Positions 7,913-16,699 of a stretch of DNA of 41,771 nucleotides are shown piece after piece (positions within the stretch are counted from its first letter, which is position 1; every line of letters starts with the position of its first letter). The stretch covers positions 1 to 41,771 of the forward strand of contig JAZKBN010000036.1 in NCBI GenBank assembly GCA_040388605.1, given 5' to 3'. The DNA is from JAZKBN01 sp040388605 (GTDB lineage Bacteria > Bacteroidota > Bacteroidia > Cytophagales > Flexibacteraceae). Both the position numbers and the translations under genes were made by a program. Below the pieces are notes generated by a model. That model did no database searches. It saw nothing but the letters and a program-made list of their open reading frames with translations, and was not told the origin of the DNA.

Positions 7913-10654
7913 TTAAAATGGCTGCTTTATTTTTATAACGCGTATCAAATCTATCAATGCCTGGTTAACATTGCCGTTCATGTTTTCGTTATAAGGCTCA
8001 AAGCTAAGTTTTAAAGGTTGTTTTCCCTTGTTCAATTTTACAAGTACCGAATTGCTCCAGCCCCAATTGCTCCACTCTCCTGTTCCCCTTTGCGGAAAAA
8101 CTATAGTTCCGGCGGGTTTATCATTTGCATATAGGGTACGAATGGCGCACATATTCATGGTATTAACCGGGCCGTTACCGTTTGCATAGCGAAAATCAAT
8201 GCTGTACAGGCCGTCTTCGGGTGCCTCAATTTCAATGTTTACCTCGCTTTGCTTATCTTTTGTAAGCTCTGCAAAGCCCTTGCCGCTATAGCCTTCATAA
8301 GGCAGAGCCGATTTAGAAATAAAATTCTCAGCCTCAATATATATGGCATGCTCCTTAGGGTACACAACAAGTGGCTCGGATGCAAAGCTCTCAAGCCCGT
8401 TTTTATCTATGGCTATTACCTGGTATTCCCCGTATTTGGAATCTTTTACATCTGCTGAATTTACGGTTGTTTCTGATAAAACAGTACCGGAATTTATGAG
8501 CCGGTATTTTACCGCCCCGGGCACCTTGGCCCATTTTAATTTACCCTTGTCAAATTTTACCTTGGGGGTCGGCGGGCTGAATTTATCCGGAACAAGGTTG
8601 GTGCTTCCGCCTGCGCTAATATTGCCGAGTTCAATTTTTAAGGTGTGCCGCCCGCTCAGGCCAGCTGGAATCTCGGCTTTGGAAACCTTAACATTGTCAA
8701 GGTAAACATTGCCTATTTTGTTCCCGAATCCGAAAAGCGCTATATCGAGAATGGCATTGCGGTATTTAAAATTATTCAGGCTGCGATTGCCTTTCAGCGA
8801 TTCCGGCACAAAAGGGCTGAAACTAAGCCTGTCTTCATGAAAATGCATGCCAAACAGGCATTTATATACAAGGCTTATATTACCCGAGAGGCTCCAAAGC
8901 ATATTGCTGCTGTTAATTTGCGTACCCGCATAATCACCGTTGCCAACCACAAAGTTCTCTTTATTGGTGAGGAACATGGCGGCGGGCCTGTAAATTGCCG
9001 CAATGCTTTCGCTCAGCGAAGTTTCGTTACCGGCCTGCGCTGCGGCCATGGCCCAATAACTTTGTACGAAAGGCCAGACCCCGCTGTTATGATATGGCGG
9101 AATACCCGGAATCTGCGGATATATGCACGGAATACCGAAATTGTTGACGGGCGTTTTAGCAACAATTTCCTTAGCTCTATCTGCATCGGCAATACCGAAC
9201 AATATGCAGAGCGCTTCGCCTAATGCATCTGATTTTGGGCTTGTAATTTTGGTATGCCTGCCATAAAGAAACTGGCCGTAATAACCTTTTTCGGGCAGCC
9301 AAAAGTATTTGTTAATCCCCTTTTTAATGCCTTCGGCAATACCTGAATATTTACGTATGGCTTCGGGCTCATTGATTAACTTCGCCATTTCGGCCAGTAC
9401 TATGTATGTTTGGAAATGAGCTGCGTTAGTACCCAGGCATTGGCTTTCAAATATATCGGCGCTTTGCATCCAAAGCGGGTAAGTTTGCTCCCGCCAGTCG
9501 AGGAACGAAGATTCGCCTCTGAAAAGACCGGTAGCTGGATCAGGCAATATATGCAGATCATCTTCAGCCGATGCTTTTATGATCTTATAAGCTTGGGCCA
9601 GCCATTCCCTGTCGCCTGTAACTTTGTACACTTCCCATGCGGCAACCGCCCAAATCATACGGTCAGAAGATACGGGGTAAGAACCGCCTGTACCTGTATC
9701 CTGAATTATTTTACCGTCTTTATTTACCTTTTTAAGCAGGCTTATTATGGCTACACGCGGTTGCAATGCAGCCATGCTGAGTATAATTGAATAGCTGATA
9801 TCGCGGGTCCAGACGCCTGCCCATTCTTTCCCGGTGCGGAAGGTGCTGTCAGGTTCAATAGCCTGCACCATTTCATCGAGCGACATATTATAAATGGCAT
9901 CTGAAATAAGGTAGTCTGACTTATAAGCCGGGTAGAATGAAATATCATGCCGGGGCTTCCATACCGGGAGGGTCGATTTTTCATTTTTGACGGCATTCAT
10001 GTTCAGGGTAACTGAATAGATGCCATCTCCGGCAGCATCTTTCAACTCAAGCTCTTTGTGCGAAGCCAGGTTATCGAAATCCCAGACAAGTGGTGCGGTG
10101 CCTCCGGCTACAAAAACACCCCTGAAATCATCCTTTAGCAACTTAGATCCATCATACAAAGTATAATACCCGTCGGCATTAAATGCACTGAAGACATGGC
10201 GCATATCCAGTTTAATTGTGAGCCTGGTACCGGGTTTAATGCCTGCGCCTTCCGGTATAGTGCGGGTATCTGTGTACTGTTTACCGAAGGTAATCAGCGG
10301 CGTTTCAAGCCCTGCATTTCCTTTAAGTGGCAGGCAGTTGAAATGATGGTCGGTAAATGGCTTCATCTCATTGTCGCGGCCGTTTATGCTGAATTTAAAG
10401 CTTATTGCCGGGCTTATGAGATTTGTTTGAGGGCTTACATAATCAGAAACCATTTCGGTTGCAGACAGGGCCTTTGCAGTGAATCCTCCCTGTATTACCC
10501 TGTCAGTTAAAATTTTATAGCCTTTTGCCTGCCAAATTAAGGCTGAAGCCCCGGTGTTTTTTGTATTCTGAGCCATCACTGTTTTATTTAATCCGCGACA
10601 CAAAATCGTGCCGGTAAAAAGGCAAACAAGGGTTAAATTATTGTACCAATTCAT
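7913..10654 (-). CDS. Secreted six-hairpin glycoside hydrolase with C-terminal carbohydrate-binding-like domain
   Basis: A 913-residue multidomain protein. A hydrophobic N-terminus ending near MAQNT suggests export. Residues about 45-260 form a beta-rich N-terminal domain; about 265-650 form an (alpha/alpha)6 catalytic domain with WTRDISYSI (near 280-288), GGSYPVSSDRMIWAV, FLDWREQTYPLW and NSGVWPFVQSYWA, like glycogen-debranching/GH63/GH15-type enzymes. About 690-767 looks like a fibronectin-III module, and about 768-913 resembles CBM6/CBM35, opening YIEAEN and including YSIDFRYANG and GEWSNWGWSN. Databases often name such proteins glycogen debranching protein, but the export signal and CBM argue for an extracellular or periplasmic glycan instead. 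The GH family number cannot be fixed by eye. It heads a two-gene unit with the MocA-type dehydrogenase. Confidence 0.8.
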   Translation of the reverse strand: MNWYNNLTLVCLFTGTILCRGLNKTVMAQNTKNTGASALIWQAKGYKILTDRVIQGGFTAKALSATEMVSDYVSPQTNLISPAISFKFSINGRDNEMKPFTDHHFNCLPLKGNAGLETPLITFGKQYTDTRTIPEGAGIKPGTRLTIKLDMRHVFSAFNADGYYTLYDGSKLLKDDFRGVFVAGGTAPLVWDFDNLASHKELELKDAAGDGIYSVTLNMNAVKNEKSTLPVWKPRHDISFYPAYKSDYLISDAIYNMSLDEMVQAIEPDSTFRTGKEWAGVWTRDISYSIILSMAALQPRVAIISLLKKVNKDGKIIQDTGTGGSYPVSSDRMIWAVAAWEVYKVTGDREWLAQAYKIIKASAEDDLHILPDPATGLFRGESSFLDWREQTYPLWMQSADIFESQCLGTNAAHFQTYIVLAEMAKLINEPEAIRKYSGIAEGIKKGINKYFWLPEKGYYGQFLYGRHTKITSPKSDALGEALCILFGIADADRAKEIVAKTPVNNFGIPCIYPQIPGIPPYHNSGVWPFVQSYWAMAAAQAGNETSLSESIAAIYRPAAMFLTNKENFVVGNGDYAGTQINSSNMLWSLSGNISLVYKCLFGMHFHEDRLSFSPFVPESLKGNRSLNNFKYRNAILDIALFGFGNKIGNVYLDNVKVSKAEIPAGLSGRHTLKIELGNISAGGSTNLVPDKFSPPTPKVKFDKGKLKWAKVPGAVKYRLINSGTVLSETTVNSADVKDSKYGEYQVIAIDKNGLESFASEPLVVYPKEHAIYIEAENFISKSALPYEGYSGKGFAELTKDKQSEVNIEIEAPEDGLYSIDFRYANGNGPVNTMNMCAIRTLYANDKPAGTIVFPQRGTGEWSNWGWSNSVLVKLNKGKQPLKLSFEPYNENMNGNVNQALIDLIRVIKIKQPF

Positions 10655-11190
10655 AAGTGTTAAAGCTGAAGCCGCATGCTATTTAGCTTATAAAATTTAC
10701 AACCTTTGCCCAAAGTCAAACTTTACCGGAAATATTTTTAATAAATTTTAATGTTGCTTCTGCTTTCGAAATTCCAGGTTCAACATCAAAAAACGGAGGA
10801 ATACCATACGTAATAAGCATAGGTACATTAATTTAAAAATGAAATATGTTAAATTATCACGAAAAAGGACCTTTACAATGCAGCAAAAACAATAAATACA
10901 AATTTCATGCTTTGTTGTTTTCCAAGAATGATTTTAACATAATTTATTACGGCTATTATTGGCTATTTTCCAAATTTGTGAACATCAGTATTCTTGCTGA
11001 ACTTGTATATGCATTTACTGCTAAAAAAACAGATAAGTGCCCTTAGCCCTGTAATGCCTGGTCAAATTTTAATTGCAGAAACAGCATTAACACAAGGCTA
11101 ATAATTTAAGGCAAACTGAATTACAACCCAGATTAGTAACCCCGGATACAATTTCTTAAAACACCCAACCGGCGCATACGACAGAATAAC
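10655..11190. other. Divergent intergenic region, no gene seen
   Basis: This AT-rich stretch separates the divergent glycosidase and histidine-kinase genes. A weak promoter for the glycosidase may be TTTG (- strand, 10717-10720) with TAAATTTT (10692-10699), 17 bases apart. No exact TAnnTTTG was found for the kinase. A 66-codon open frame at 10846-11046 has no recognisable content and is not accepted. Confidence 0.5.
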
Positions 11191-13491
11191 ATGGCAGCAA
11201 AGATTCCTGAAATTGGCTACAAAGATATTTTTAATAATACGCCTACAGCCATACTTATACTTGGAACTGATGCGCCAAGGTACAGCATTCTTGATGTAAA
11301 TGATGCCTACCTTACATCTACCAATACCACAAGGGAAAGCCTTATTGGGCAATCGGTTTTCGGCGCCTTTCCGGGAAACCCAACAGATGAAGTATCTAAA
11401 AATATTGAGCGGACTATTTGGTCTTTTGAACAGGCTATAAGCACCAAAAAGACACATACCATGAGCAATTACCGCTATGATATCCCCATTCGCGGTACCG
11501 GGCAATTTGAAGAACGCTACTGGACTACAAGCAATACACCCATTTTAGATGAAAGCGGCGAGGTGCTGTATTTAATACACTCACCCAATAACGTAACTGA
11601 AATTTATAAGCTGGCACAGAGGGAACAGGCAGGTATAAATGCCCTTAAAGAGCAGCGCAGGCAATTGTATTCAACCTTTATGCAGGCCCCGGTCGGAATT
11701 GCTATTTTCAGGGGCCCTGAATACATAGTTGACCTCATTAACCCTCCCCTTCTCGAAATTTATAACCAAACCGAGGAGCAAATGCTCGGCAAACCGGTTT
11801 TTGATGTGTTAAGCGCGGCAAGGGGCCTTGGTTTTGAAGAATTGCTTGATGATGTAAGGTTAACCGGTAAATCTTTCCGTGGAAATGATTTGCCTGCACC
11901 ACTGGTTAGAAACGGAATTCTTGAAACGGTTTACCTTGATTTTGTTTACGAGCCTTTGCGTGAAAGCGATGGCAGCATCAGCGGTGTAATTGCCGTTGCC
12001 ACAGAAGTAACAGAACAGGTTAATGCAAAGTTAAGGCTTGAAGAAGCTGAAGAAAGAGCCCGCCTTGCTGTAGATGCAGTAGGTCTCGGTACATTTGATC
12101 TTGATCTTTTAACTGGTGAAATGATTACTTCAAACGCATTTGCCAATATTTTCGGATTCGAGAAACCGGTACCGAGGAGGGAATATGTACGCGTCTTTCA
12201 TCCCGATGATTTAGAAATAAGGGACAATGCCCACAGCGAAGCCATTGAAAAGGGCAATATATTTTACGAAGCGCGGGTAATTTGGCCCGACAGCAGCATT
12301 CATTGGGCCCGAATAGAAGGTAAGGTTTATTATAACCAGGGTGGCAAAGCATACCGGATTTTAGGTACCCTGCTTGATATCACCGAGCAAAAACTGGCCA
12401 AAGAAGAGCAGCTGAAGCTTATTAAACTGCTTGCTGACAGTGAACTGCTGCTCAGGAATATAACTACTGCTGCACCCACCGGGCTTTGGATGTCTGACGA
12501 AACCGGTCAAATAATTTATGCCAACCAAACATGGTTAAACTGGACCGGGCAACCAAATGATGTTAGCTATGGCGAAGGCTGGATGAATGTAGTTCATGCC
12601 GATGACAGGGAGAAGCTTTATGCAAAAATTCAGAAAGACCTGGGCTCATTAAGCCTCTTCGAGGCTGAGTTCAGAATTCACCATTCCGACGGCACCATAC
12701 ATTGGTGCGTTGCGAACGGTAAGCCGCAGTTTAATACCGAAGGCGTTTACACCGGCTACATTGGCGCCTGCATTGATATAACAGAGCAAAAACACCTGCA
12801 GCAGCAAAAAGATGATTTCATAGGTATAGCAAGCCATGAACTAAAAACCCCGGTTACCAGTATTAAAGCTTATACCCAGGTTCTGGAACGTATGCTCATT
12901 AAAAAGGGCGATATTCAGGAAGCAGGTATGCTTAATCGTATGGACAGGCAATTGAGCCGACTGACCGGCCTCATAGGAGATTTGCTTGATGTTACCAAAA
13001 TTAACTCGGGTAAGCTCCAATTTAACAACCATGATTTCGACTTTAACAGCCTGGTATCTGAAATGGTTGAAGATTTGCAGCGTACTACAGAGAAGCATGT
13101 TTTAATTGAAGAGCTTAACACTACCGGAACAGTACATGGCGATAAAGACAGAATAGGGCAGGTAATTACCAACCTGATAACCAATGCCATAAAGTATTCA
13201 CCTCAAGCCGATAAAATAATTATCAGGACCAGCGTTAAAAATAATGAAGCCTCGCTTTGCGTACAGGATTTTGGCATAGGCATTTCAAAATCTCATCTTG
13301 AAAAGGTTTTTGAGCAATTTTACCGCGTAAGCGGAGATATGCAACATACATTCCCCGGCCTGGGTCTTGGCCTCTATATTTCTTCTGAAATAATTAAAAG
13401 AGAAGGCGGAAAAATTTGGGTGAACAGCGCGGAAGGCGAAGGTTCAACTTTCTGCTTTGCCCTGCCGCTTGTTAATGTATCTGCAGATTAA
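11191..13491 (+). CDS. Soluble multi-PAS sensor histidine kinase
   Basis: A 766-residue protein with no membrane segment, so it senses a cytoplasmic or diffusible cue. Four PAS-like domains can be placed at about residues 8-135, 155-275, 285-405 and 415-535; the last two end in classic PAC tails (GTLLDITEQK, GACIDITEQK). A HisKA domain follows with FIGIASHELKTPVTSIKAY, phospho-acceptor His549, then the HATPase domain with the N box QVITNLITNAIKYS, the DFGIGIS G1 box and the GLGLGLYIS G2 box. All catalytic motifs look intact. A receiver-only protein starts 61 bases downstream and is the obvious partner. The pair converges with the end of the exopolysaccharide locus. Ligands or cofactors of the PAS domains are unknown. 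Confidence 0.95.
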   Translation: MAAKIPEIGYKDIFNNTPTAILILGTDAPRYSILDVNDAYLTSTNTTRESLIGQSVFGAFPGNPTDEVSKNIERTIWSFEQAISTKKTHTMSNYRYDIPIRGTGQFEERYWTTSNTPILDESGEVLYLIHSPNNVTEIYKLAQREQAGINALKEQRRQLYSTFMQAPVGIAIFRGPEYIVDLINPPLLEIYNQTEEQMLGKPVFDVLSAARGLGFEELLDDVRLTGKSFRGNDLPAPLVRNGILETVYLDFVYEPLRESDGSISGVIAVATEVTEQVNAKLRLEEAEERARLAVDAVGLGTFDLDLLTGEMITSNAFANIFGFEKPVPRREYVRVFHPDDLEIRDNAHSEAIEKGNIFYEARVIWPDSSIHWARIEGKVYYNQGGKAYRILGTLLDITEQKLAKEEQLKLIKLLADSELLLRNITTAAPTGLWMSDETGQIIYANQTWLNWTGQPNDVSYGEGWMNVVHADDREKLYAKIQKDLGSLSLFEAEFRIHHSDGTIHWCVANGKPQFNTEGVYTGYIGACIDITEQKHLQQQKDDFIGIASHELKTPVTSIKAYTQVLERMLIKKGDIQEAGMLNRMDRQLSRLTGLIGDLLDVTKINSGKLQFNNHDFDFNSLVSEMVEDLQRTTEKHVLIEELNTTGTVHGDKDRIGQVITNLITNAIKYSPQADKIIIRTSVKNNEASLCVQDFGIGISKSHLEKVFEQFYRVSGDMQHTFPGLGLGLYISSEIIKREGGKIWVNSAEGEGSTFCFALPLVNVSAD

Positions 13492-13552
13492 ATTGCGGTA
13501 TATAGCTATAGCTGCACCAAATCAATAATTCAGAATTACCGACATACTACTA

Positions 13553-13927
13553 ATGAATAAATCAAAAAAAATACTAATTGCCGACGATGACCCGGGCATT
13601 TTAGATGCTGTCGGCATTATGCTGGAGTTTGAAGGTTACGAAGTAAAAACAACATCAGACGGTGCAGAGCTGCTTAACCTTGAAGCCGAGCTGCCGGATC
13701 TGTTGCTGTTAGATATATGGATGTCGGGCACAGATGGCAGAGATGTATGCAGGCATCTCAAGCAAAAGGAAAAAACAGAAAAACTGCCAATCGTTTTAAT
13801 ATCAGCCAGCCGCGATATTGAAAAATCGGCCAAGCTTGCCGGTGCAAACGATTTTCTATCGAAACCGTTTGATATAGCAGATTTACTGCAAATTATTAAC
13901 AGGCAAATAGGGGGCGCCAATTCCTGA
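13553..13927 (+). CDS. Receiver-only response regulator
   Basis: A 124-residue protein consisting of one REC domain and nothing else. The acidic pocket is Asp11/Asp12, the phospho-acceptor is Asp54 in LLLLDIWMSG, the switch Ser is Ser84 in LISAS, and the conserved Lys is Lys104 in LSKPF. Having no DNA-binding output, it must act through protein contact, as in CheY- or Spo0F-like relays. It follows the PAS kinase by 61 bases in the same direction and is probably its substrate. The stop lies 42 bases from the end of the convergent GT4 gene and no clear hairpin terminator was seen between them. Confidence 0.94.
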   Translation: MNKSKKILIADDDPGILDAVGIMLEFEGYEVKTTSDGAELLNLEAELPDLLLLDIWMSGTDGRDVCRHLKQKEKTEKLPIVLISASRDIEKSAKLAGANDFLSKPFDIADLLQIINRQIGGANS

Positions 13928-13969
13928 TTTTTACTTCTGAAGCTGTTACGTTCTGAATACCAACACACA

Positions 13970-15115
13970 TTAAACCAAGGCGTATGTATGGCTTGAGGCA
14001 ATAACCATAGCTGCTGCCCTTTCGTTTCCGTAAATAAGCTCCATTACCGATTTTGTGTACTGCTCAAGGCTAAATGTTGTATTCACTAAATGTGCAGCAG
14101 CAATGCCCATTTTTTTACNNNNNNNNNNTTTTTTACGTTCGCCTTTGCCTAATGAGGCTATTTTATTTAGCGTATCTAATATTTCGTCTCCTGATGAGGC
14201 ATCGAATGAAAAACCGGTTTCAGGCCTGATGAAATCGTCCATACAGCCGGTTTGGTTAGATACAGCAATGGGCAGCCCGGCCGCCATGGCTTCATTTACA
14301 ACCAAGCCCCAGGACTCGGGGAGACTGGGTAAAATAAAGAAATCAGAAGAGGCAAAAAGGTTTGGCATTTGCTCATAGCTGAGCCACTTTGTAACAGTAA
14401 TGCCGGGTATTTTTGATGCCGCCCTTTCAAGCTCTTCTTTCATTGGCCCCCCGCCTACAATTTTAAGCTCCCAGTTGCCGGCTAAGCCTGATTTTCCGAA
14501 TGCTTCAATTAATGGAAGCAGGTTTTTATGGCCCCTGAAACGCGCCACACAAAGCAAAACAGGTTTAGCCTGCTCAGATCGTGTACCTGAAGCAAAATGC
14601 CTGTTATCAACAACGCTGTAAGGCATCCTAATCATTTGTGCAGGTAGCTTTACTTTGTAAAGATAATGGTTCATTACCCTGCTGCCGGCCATAAGAACGC
14701 CCTTAAACATGGTTCTGAAATAAGTACCTAAAATAATATGGTAGAGTTTGTTTGTGCGCCACCAAACCTCAAGGCTTAAAAATGCTTTTATGCCCATCAG
14801 CTTACAGGCCAAAACAAAAAACAGGTAACCTTTGCTTCCGTATCCGCCGAAAAAGACTGAAGTAACTTTCTCAGCACGTACTAATTTTATAAAATTAACC
14901 ACACGATTATAAATGTCGCGTTGGCTTACAGGCAGTTTTGAGAGCACATAATGCCCGGGGCGCTCAGGATTTTCCCATTCATAGAGAATATCCTGCGCGC
15001 CAACATCGGCGGTAATTACAGTTCCTTTACCATTTACCTGCTCAACAGCTTTGGCACGGGCACGGTGGTAATCACCGAGGTTGTCCCAAACCATCAGAAT
15101 TTTTTCGGTTTTCAT
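13970..15115 (-). CDS. GT4 family glycosyltransferase
   Basis: About 381 residues as assembled, including four unknown residues from a 10-N run. The C-terminal half holds the GT-B donor-binding site: VLLCVARFRGHKNLLPLIEAF, then LPSLPESWGLVVNEAMAAGLP with the E-x7-E pair that binds the nucleotide-sugar. The N-terminal half is the less conserved acceptor domain and has no signal peptide; basic and hydrophobic patches suggest peripheral attachment to the inner membrane. It starts 21 bases after the stop of the WcaJ-type phosphotransferase and is the last gene of the export/initiation block. The linkage made is unknown. The frame survives the N-run, and an intact protein is expected if the run is collapsed. 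Confidence 0.9.
   Translation of the reverse strand: MKTEKILMVWDNLGDYHRARAKAVEQVNGKGTVITADVGAQDILYEWENPERPGHYVLSKLPVSQRDIYNRVVNFIKLVRAEKVTSVFFGGYGSKGYLFFVLACKLMGIKAFLSLEVWWRTNKLYHIILGTYFRTMFKGVLMAGSRVMNHYLYKVKLPAQMIRMPYSVVDNRHFASGTRSEQAKPVLLCVARFRGHKNLLPLIEAFGKSGLAGNWELKIVGGGPMKEELERAASKIPGITVTKWLSYEQMPNLFASSDFFILPSLPESWGLVVNEAMAAGLPIAVSNQTGCMDDFIRPETGFSFDASSGDEILDTLNKIASLGKGERKKXXXXKKMGIAAAHLVNTTFSLEQYTKSVMELIYGNERAAAMVIASSHTYALV
14119..14128. other. 10-N assembly gap within the GT4 gene
   Basis: Both sides of the N-run carry the same octamer ttttttac (14111-14118 and 14129-14136), as when two contigs sharing an end are joined with a placeholder; see findings. Confidence 0.95.
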
Positions 15116-15136
15116 ATTTAATAAAACAGGCGTGGC

Positions 15137-16513
15137 TTAATAAACGTTCCTGTTTGCCTTGCGGCCGAAAATTGTAAGCAGGATAATTTTAAGGTCGAGT
15201 AAGATGCTCCAGTTCTCGAAATACCAAATATCATACTTGGTACGTTGCAGGCGGTGCTCCATGGTATCCATAGTACCGCGGTAACCGTTTACCTGCGCCC
15301 AACCTGAAATGCCCGGCTTGAAATATGAGCGAAGCATATAATCTTTTATATTCTTCTTCATTTCATCGTTAAGCCAGGTGCGGTGCGGGCGCGGACCCAC
15401 AATGCTCATATCGCCGATTAGTACATTTATAAACTGTGGCAACTCATCAATACTAAGCTTACGGATAATTGCACCTACACGCGTAATCCTGGGATCGTCT
15501 TTAGTAGTTGAAAGGGTTTCGTTTGCACCAACTTTCTGAACCACCATTGACCTGAACTTGAACATACGGAAGCGTTTGCCGTTTACCCCAATTCTGACCG
15601 GGCAGTAAAATACCGGACCACGACTGTCAATCATAATTGCTAAAGCAATTATGGGGAAGAAGGGCAACAGCATCAGTAATGCCATTGATGAAAATATAAT
15701 ATCGAAGAGGCGTTTGCTGAAGGCGTTGAATGTTAAATCAAGGTCGTAATTGCGCAGCTTGAACAACACCAGCTGGCCCAATTCCTCAAGGCTGAGAACG
15801 GTTGGCGTTACATAAAACAAATCGGCCACCAGGCGAATTCGCGTACCGAAACGATCTATTACCGATATAGCATTCACAATTTCGTCCTGCATGGTTGCCG
15901 GGAGCGTTATAAACACTTCGTCGTATTGCTGTTTATCAAGAATGCTGTCAAGATCATCGAATCCGCCCAAAACAGGACTAAGATTGAGGTCCTTATCGGG
16001 ATTATCATCCACAAAACCTTCTACAACGTATCCAAGGAAAAGGTTTTTTGAAATATAATCAAAGGCCTTTGCGGCAGTTGGCCCCGCTCCTATAATCAGG
16101 ATACGGCGCTGGAAACGCTTTTGGCTGCGCCATCTTTTTAGCAGCTTCAAATAAATCTGTCCGAAAACTAATCTGACAGCAAAGAAGCCGCTTATGGTTC
16201 CAAAAATCAGGAACCTTGAAAAGTAGCCCACCTTTGTTACATAAATAAGCGTGGAAATAAGCCCGAACATAAGCAGCGCGCTGCTTATATCGGTAAAGAA
16301 ACTCTCACCTAAACGTTCATGTATTTTATTATCTTTCTTCCGGCGGATAAAATAGGTATCTGCTAAAAAACCGACATACAGGAATAGGAGCATCAGCCGA
16401 TTATTGTCGGAAAAACTGACCCCGTACCCCCTTTTAATAGTTAATACAATGAAGAATGTGAGGTTGAGTAATAGGAATTCAATGAAAACAGAGAGTGCGA
16501 AATACTTTTTCAT
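15137..16513 (-). CDS. Polyprenyl glycosylphosphotransferase (WcaJ/WbaP type), initiating enzyme of exopolysaccharide synthesis
   Basis: A 458-residue integral membrane protein. Several N-terminal membrane helices (about residues 5-130) precede a Rossmann-like CoA-binding domain with RRILIIGAGPTAAKAFDYI (about 135-250). The catalytic bacterial sugar transferase domain starts near 264 with FSKRLFDIIFSS and a re-entrant hydrophobic segment, then FRMFKFRSM, TKDDPRITRVGAIIRKLSIDELPQ, the DMSIVGPRPH motif and KPGISGWAQVNGYRG. All hallmarks of WcaJ/WbaP-type enzymes are present; these transfer a hexose-1-phosphate, usually glucose or galactose, to undecaprenyl phosphate. It is separated from the upstream tyrosine kinase gene by 186 bases and precedes a GT4 by 21 bases. 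Which sugar is used is not certain. Confidence 0.95.
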   Translation of the reverse strand: MKKYFALSVFIEFLLLNLTFFIVLTIKRGYGVSFSDNNRLMLLFLYVGFLADTYFIRRKKDNKIHERLGESFFTDISSALLMFGLISTLIYVTKVGYFSRFLIFGTISGFFAVRLVFGQIYLKLLKRWRSQKRFQRRILIIGAGPTAAKAFDYISKNLFLGYVVEGFVDDNPDKDLNLSPVLGGFDDLDSILDKQQYDEVFITLPATMQDEIVNAISVIDRFGTRIRLVADLFYVTPTVLSLEELGQLVLFKLRNYDLDLTFNAFSKRLFDIIFSSMALLMLLPFFPIIALAIMIDSRGPVFYCPVRIGVNGKRFRMFKFRSMVVQKVGANETLSTTKDDPRITRVGAIIRKLSIDELPQFINVLIGDMSIVGPRPHRTWLNDEMKKNIKDYMLRSYFKPGISGWAQVNGYRGTMDTMEHRLQRTKYDIWYFENWSILLDLKIILLTIFGRKANRNVY

Positions 16514-16699
16514 ACAATACTAAATATTCGAAGTCCTGCGAATTAAGTCTAAGGTTTCTGACTGAAACATGCTGCTATTGGCGAATTGCAACATGCTAAA
16601 CAGATAAGCACAAATTATGCTGCATTGGTCTGATTAACTCAAACCGGCAATAAATGGCAAGAAAACCGGGTATGCCTTATTGCGTATGCTCATTCCCGA
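16514..16699. other. Intercistronic region with direct repeats
   Basis: This 186-base gap inside an otherwise compact operon holds two near-identical direct repeats, ATGCTGCTATTGG (16569-16581) and ATGCTGCATTGG (16617-16628). On the - strand GCATAATTTG resembles a -7 box with one base missing. It may hold an internal promoter or a processing site. Confidence 0.4.

Noticed and set aside
10846..11046. 66-codon open frame between the glycosidase and kinase genes
   Set aside because: Rich in Lys, Asn, Tyr and Phe as expected from AT-rich noncoding DNA, with no signal peptide, domain or spacing to a promoter.
13928..13969. Terminator between the response regulator and the convergent GT4 gene
   Set aside because: No stem longer than 4-5 bp with a T-tract could be found in these 42 bases.
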